This document shows, piece after piece, positions 59,670 to 64,000 of a stretch of DNA of 64,000 nt. The notes beneath the pieces are model-generated. The model ran no database searches. It was not told the origin of the DNA and saw nothing but the letters and a program-made list of their open reading frames with translations. Within the stretch, counting starts at the first letter, position 1; every line of letters starts with the position of its first letter. Origin of the DNA: Halichondria panicea (lineage: Eukaryota; Porifera; Demospongiae; Suberitida; Halichondriidae). The DNA is taken from the NCBI RefSeq assembly GCF_963675165.1, contig NC_087380.1, positions 7,388,517 through 7,452,516 on the forward strand, read 5' to 3'. The position numbers and the translations under genes were made by a program.

Positions 59670-62600
59670 ATGATTCACATCAGAAGAAATAGATGGAAAG
59701 TAAGTCACGTGACTAGGAGCAGCCTGCTACTGTACAGTAGTTTCTGTAGAACATGTGCTTGCAACATTATTGTATTAATGTCAAGTTACACAAATATGAT
59801 TTATGACACTCCCCCTCTCTTGCAGTTATTCATAATATTTGTAATACTGATGCTCACTCTCAATATTGTCTTTATTGTCGACCTCACAATGAACCATCAG
59901 GCCACAGGTCAGTGACACCCCACACACACACACACACACACACGTACACGCCCACACACACGTTGGCGTATATATGTTACCTTCTCAGATCACATCATTG
60001 GAATAATGTCGAAGTCTGTCGTTGAACGTTCTGTGGAGGTCGAACCTCGTCGCCATGGCAATACCCTCATAGCCATTAGAGTAATATCAGACAAAGAAAT
60101 GGTTGAAATTTACGTCAAAAATCAACTAGTGAGTTATATTATTATCACGGCTGCCATGCTCTCACCCCCCCCCACACACTGCTCTCACCCCCCCCCCCAC
60201 ACACTGCTCTCACCCCCCCCACATACTGCTCTCCCCCCTCACCCCCCACACTACTCTCACTCCCCCCCCCACACACACGCGCTATAGGTACACAGCAGTA
60301 AACCAGAGCAGAGAGGTATCCATGTGGCAGTCCTCAATCAAGCCACTGTAAGTGCAGTGCAATAATTGTTAATTTTACCTCACTACCAATTAAACCGCCC
60401 TTCACTGTATATACCCCCCTTACAATACCCCCCAGGGTGCTCTGATGGCAGTGCGGGTGTTTGACACATACAGTCCGGGCTCAGAGGACGTACTCATCAC
60501 TTTCCTCAACACACTCTCCGACGGCAGGATCCTCTGTCTAGCCATCCAGGTATGCCCACTCCACTAGCCTCACACCCTCACTGATATTGTGTGTGTAGGA
60601 CGAGGGTTCGTTTCACCTAAAGGAGGCGGGGCGTGGTGCGTTAGCGGCTCTCGGCAGTCACCTCAGCTGTGAGTTTAAAATTATATTATAATTATTATAC
60701 CTGTAACCGTATAGCGGGTGATTTTCAAAGGCCGATAATTTCGTGGATTTCACCAAATCCCGAAAATGTTAACCATGTTCAAGTCTGCTAAAAAAACTGC
60801 TATCCTCGAAAATGCAATAAAAATTGCCATCTACGAAAAGTTAGACCCTCAAAAATTACCCGCTATACAGTCCTCAAATTGAAATAATTATATACATGTA
60901 CTACCTATATAATTGCTCTATACAACTGTTCTCTCTAGCGTCACTATCCTGGCGAGACATGTGGGCGTTGGTGACGGTAAAGGGGGCGGGGCCAATAGCG
61001 GAGGACGTTGGCAAGAGCGTAGATACTGCTTCTTGGGGGTCAAAGGTGACACTAGACGCCACAGTACCTTTGAAAGACTCCGCAGGTAATAATTATGAGT
61101 TTTATAATAAATACCTTCACCACCTCTACACACGCACACAGCGTTTGAATGCGATTGGCCGGCCACTGCTGAGAATATTCGCCGAAAAGCGTTTTGCTCA
61201 AAGTATGAAGGTTACGGACAGCTGTGTAACTGTGCCACGCCCATCTCCCTCACACTCTCACCCCCCAATGTAAGACTATCACACTCCACCCACTCCACAC
61301 TCCGCCCACACCACACACACCTCATACTCCGCCCACACACAGTTCTCCCCTAACCATGTTGCCGATGTCCCTGTCACCATCATAGCCAGCAACAGACCAC
61401 AGTATCTGTATCGGTGAGCACACACACACACACCCACACCCACACACACGCCCACGCAGACTGTTGCTGGCTTTATAATCAATTGTTTGTAGGATGATTC
61501 GCAGTCTTCTCTCTGCGCACGGTTCAAGTGCTGCCATGGTAACTGTATTCATCGATGGATTCTATCAAGAACCGGCTGAAGTTGCGTCACTATTTGGAAT
61601 CAGAGCCATCCACGTGAGCAGCTCAATAGTAGGAAGAGTGGCGGGGGGGGGGGGGGAGATCTGGGACTATAATTATGGCCAAGGTTTGACTGTGTATGTT
61701 TGTTGCAGCATGAGCCCAAGAGTCAGAAGAATGGTCGTATCTCACAGCACTACAAAGCCAGCCTCTCACAAACCTTTGACCTCTATCCAGTGAGTCCGTT
61801 GTATCAGGAGCCCATAAATATAGATAAAAAAGAAAATTGATAGTCTCTCATCGTCAACTATGTAGCTATAGGCCATGCAGGACTATTGTCTAACGTATAA
61901 CTTATTATCTCAATGACTCATTTTGTATTCCAGTTCTGTCAGAAATTTATAGTTTCGATTCTGAATTACAATATACTTCCAGTAGTATAGTTATACCTTG
62001 ATCATTTTCATGTCCCTCCTCCAGACTGCAGAGTATACGGTGGTGCTAGAGGAGGATCTGGAGGTGTCTCCAGATCTGTTCAGTTACTTCAGTCAGACAT
62101 TACAACTACTGAGGGAGGATGAGACTGTGTACTGTGTGTCAGCATGGAATGACCAGGGCTATGACCACTCTTGTCAAGACCCCACCATGCTGTACCGGGT
62201 GGAGACAATGCCAGGACTGGGATGGTGAGAACTAGAGCTCTGCAATCTCCCTCTTTCTTCCTCACCACTATTATTAGGATGTAATTATTATTGTTCAGGG
62301 CTGCAACATTAGTTAATGAACAAAAGATTTTGCATTAATAACAGTGTACACTGAATGTATGTCACTACCGTATAGCGGGTAATTTTCGTCGGGTAAAAAA
62401 TTCGTTTAACTCGAAAACGAGTGAAAATTTCGTTTAGTCCATTTCCTGCACTGCATTCCTACGTTCTGGTAAGCCACGCCTACGTTAAAATTTCGTAGAG
62501 GTCAGCTTGCCCACAAAAATAATGAATATTTTGCCCCACGAAAATTACCCGCTATGCGGTACTGTATTATCATTTCATAATTATGCACAGGCTGTTAAAG

Positions 62601-63117
62601 AAGAAGCTGTTCAAACAAGAGCTTGAACCCAACTGGCCTGGACCTGACAAAGTAAGCAGTGCACTATAAGAAGATTACCTTTGACCCCACACCCACCCCC
62701 TCCTTTAGCTGTGGGACTGGGACATGTGGATGCGGATTAAGGAAGTTCGTAAAGGTCGCGAGTGCATAATCCCGGACATCAGTCGGACCTACCACTTTGG
62801 AGCCTCTGGAGTGAACATGAACCCGTACTTCCAGGAGCACTATTTCAAGAGACATACTCTCAACCGCCTGGCCCAGGTCACCCTCAACAGTGTGGACAGG
62901 TGAGGCTGGCTGTGCTAGAGCAACACATCCAGAATAATTATGTGTTCTTAGCCCCCAAACAAACATTTTTTTTATTAGTATCTACTGTATGGATGTGTTT
63001 GGATCAATGTTGTATCGGCAGAGTACATTGTATAATAGCAATTTAAAATTGATTAGTGTCCATGAAGTGATAGTGTGTATTTTGTCAGTTCATGTGATAT
63101 AATAATGACCCACCCAC

Positions 63118-63159
<42 letters not shown>

Positions 63160-63764
63160 GCGGGCGGAAGACTATGAATTTGTGATCCTCAGTTTATTCC
63201 GAGAGTCAACTGTCCTCGACCACAGCAAGAATCCGTGCGACGACGACTTTATTCCAGACACCAAGGCAAGATAATAATATTAGATTGCAATTTTAGTCTG
63301 TGTTTATGAGTGTTGTGCTTACAGGACAAGGTGTATGTTATATTCATTGCTATGGCAAAGGAGAACGACTTTGACAACTGGATGAAGCTAGCTACAGTAA
63401 GTGTGTCTAACCTGTAGCCCCACCCACTTATGCACCTGTATATATTATCTCTGTACTATACATACAGTGCTTTCACTTGTGGGACTTGGATGCAAGAGGT
63501 TTTCATAAGGTGGGAAATATAATTATATGGTCTCTTTGATATCCACCGCCCCCTCTACACACCACACACACACCGCCCCTAAGCTACACACACACACTCA
63601 CTCCCACTCCACACTCCTCACACACACATACGCTGCAGGGGGTATGGCGTTTCTGGCTCAAGGGCAACCAGGTGATGGTGGTGGGCCATCCTTACTCTCT
63701 GTACTCAAGCAGACACAAACCCTCAGATGTCCAACCGCTCACTCTAGCCAACACCAAAGGATAA
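59670..63764 (+). CDS. POMGNT1: Protein O-mannose beta-1,2-N-acetylglucosaminyltransferase 1
   Basis: About 16 exons encode a type II Golgi enzyme that adds GlcNAc to O-mannose, for example on dystroglycan. Start [10 protein letters not shown] at 59670, then the membrane anchor [20 protein letters not shown] (59826-59885). The stem domain exons are near 59990-60128, 60288, 60434-60549 ([12 protein letters not shown]), 60599-60668 and 60939-61085. The catalytic domain starts at 61142 ([17 protein letters not shown]), then [36 protein letters not shown] and [11 protein letters not shown]. The metal site VVLEEDLE is at 62040. Further matches are [37 protein letters not shown] and HSKNPCDD. The stop is at 63762-63764. 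The 49-bp intron at 60550-60598 is very short. I could not find a missing catalytic segment, so it looks intact. Confidence 0.9.
60703..60870. mobile_element. GCGGGTAATTTTCG-type MITE
   Basis: The ends are AACCGTATAGCGGGTGATTT and the inverted AAAAATTACCCGCTATACAG. About 168 bp in a POMGNT1 intron. Confidence 0.75.
61803..61821. mobile_element. Solo left end of the CAGGAGCC element
   Basis: ATCAGGAGCCCATAAATA is identical to the left end of the element at 1159-1437. I found no partner end. Confidence 0.5.
62365..62562. mobile_element. GCGGGTAATTTTCG-type MITE, best-preserved copy
   Basis: The ends are TACCGTATAGCGGGTAATTT and the inverted AAATTACCCGCTATGCGGTA. About 198 bp in a POMGNT1 intron. 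Confidence 0.8.
63116..63155. repeat. (CA)n microsatellite before a splice acceptor
   Basis: CA tract ending in the CACAG acceptor of the POMGNT1 exon at 63157. Confidence 0.9.
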
Positions 63765-64000
63765 ACTATATTTAATCATTTCATGATCAATGATAATTAT
63801 TCTTTTTGTCAATCATTTTTTCACTTTTCACTTATTTCAAGACAAAATTTTTTATTAAGAGAAACAATCGATTATAAAACAAAAAGAAAAATGTGAAAAA
63901 AAAAAGTGCACTGTCAGCAGCTATCTAAGATTGACAGTGTTAAGTGTTTCACTCGAGTCATACTTCTCTCTAAGCAGGAGAGAGCGTGGTCTATCCCTCA
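63765..64000. other. Right flank
   Basis: AT-rich POMGNT1 3' sequence to about 63905. A 27-codon open frame on the minus strand (63914-63997) could be the end of a converging gene, but nothing is recognisable in it. Confidence 0.3.

Noticed and set aside
63914-63997. Possible last exon of a converging gene
   Set aside because: Only 27 codons with no recognisable motif.

Overview
This is animal nuclear DNA. Every gene has many short introns with GT/GC–AG boundaries, and the gene set is metazoan: Reeler/DOMON/cytochrome b561 proteins, an ankyrin-IQ protein, PIGW, a TGF-beta family ligand, REX1BD, an Ig/FN3 receptor tyrosine phosphatase, UBE3C and POMGNT1. Compact intergenic gaps (about 140-750 bp), introns down to 49-63 bp, AT-rich non-coding DNA, abundant small inverted-repeat elements and many simple repeats suggest an early-branching animal, most likely a demosponge such as Amphimedon. 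The phylum is an inference from gene style, not proven here. All coordinates were read by eye from translated segments and splice consensus, so single exon edges can be a few bases off.

Layout. (1) 0.98-27.6 kb, minus strand: five tandem paralogues, here called A to E, of the ferric-chelate-reductase-1 (FRRS1/SDR2) type. A is only a Reeler domain plus a C-terminal membrane segment. B is Reeler + 1 DOMON + cytochrome b561. C has 6 DOMONs, and D and E have 3 each. Part of gene C is a nearly perfect 2.3-kb tandem duplication. Genes B to E share a GCGCATGCGC-type palindrome (degenerate in B) about 80-150 bp upstream of the start codon. (2) 27.7-35.3 kb, plus strand: an ankyrin-repeat/IQ/coiled-coil protein (inversin-like), head to head with gene E. 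A decayed copy of its 5' exon lies between genes D and E, which shows how the array grew. (3) 35.4-37.8 kb, minus strand: PIGW. (4) 38.0-39.8 kb, plus strand: a TGF-beta ligand whose 5' exon is a duplicate of REX1BD exon 1, followed by REX1BD itself. (5) 40.0-52.7 kb, plus strand: a LAR-like receptor tyrosine phosphatase with an active-looking D1 and a D2 that has lost its catalytic Cys and Arg. (6) 53.2-59.3 kb, minus strand: UBE3C, whose last intron holds a minisatellite made of repeated copies of its own 3' splice site. (7) 59.7-63.8 kb, plus strand: POMGNT1, sharing a 377-bp promoter with UBE3C.

No operon logic applies. The region 1 genes probably act in transmembrane electron transfer, and the later genes are unrelated housekeeping or signalling loci. 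The most unusual items are the DOMON copy-number series, the REX1BD/TGF-beta chimera, the repeated splice-acceptor minisatellite, one minisatellite family inserted three times in one gene, and AGGTCA direct repeats in two shared promoters.
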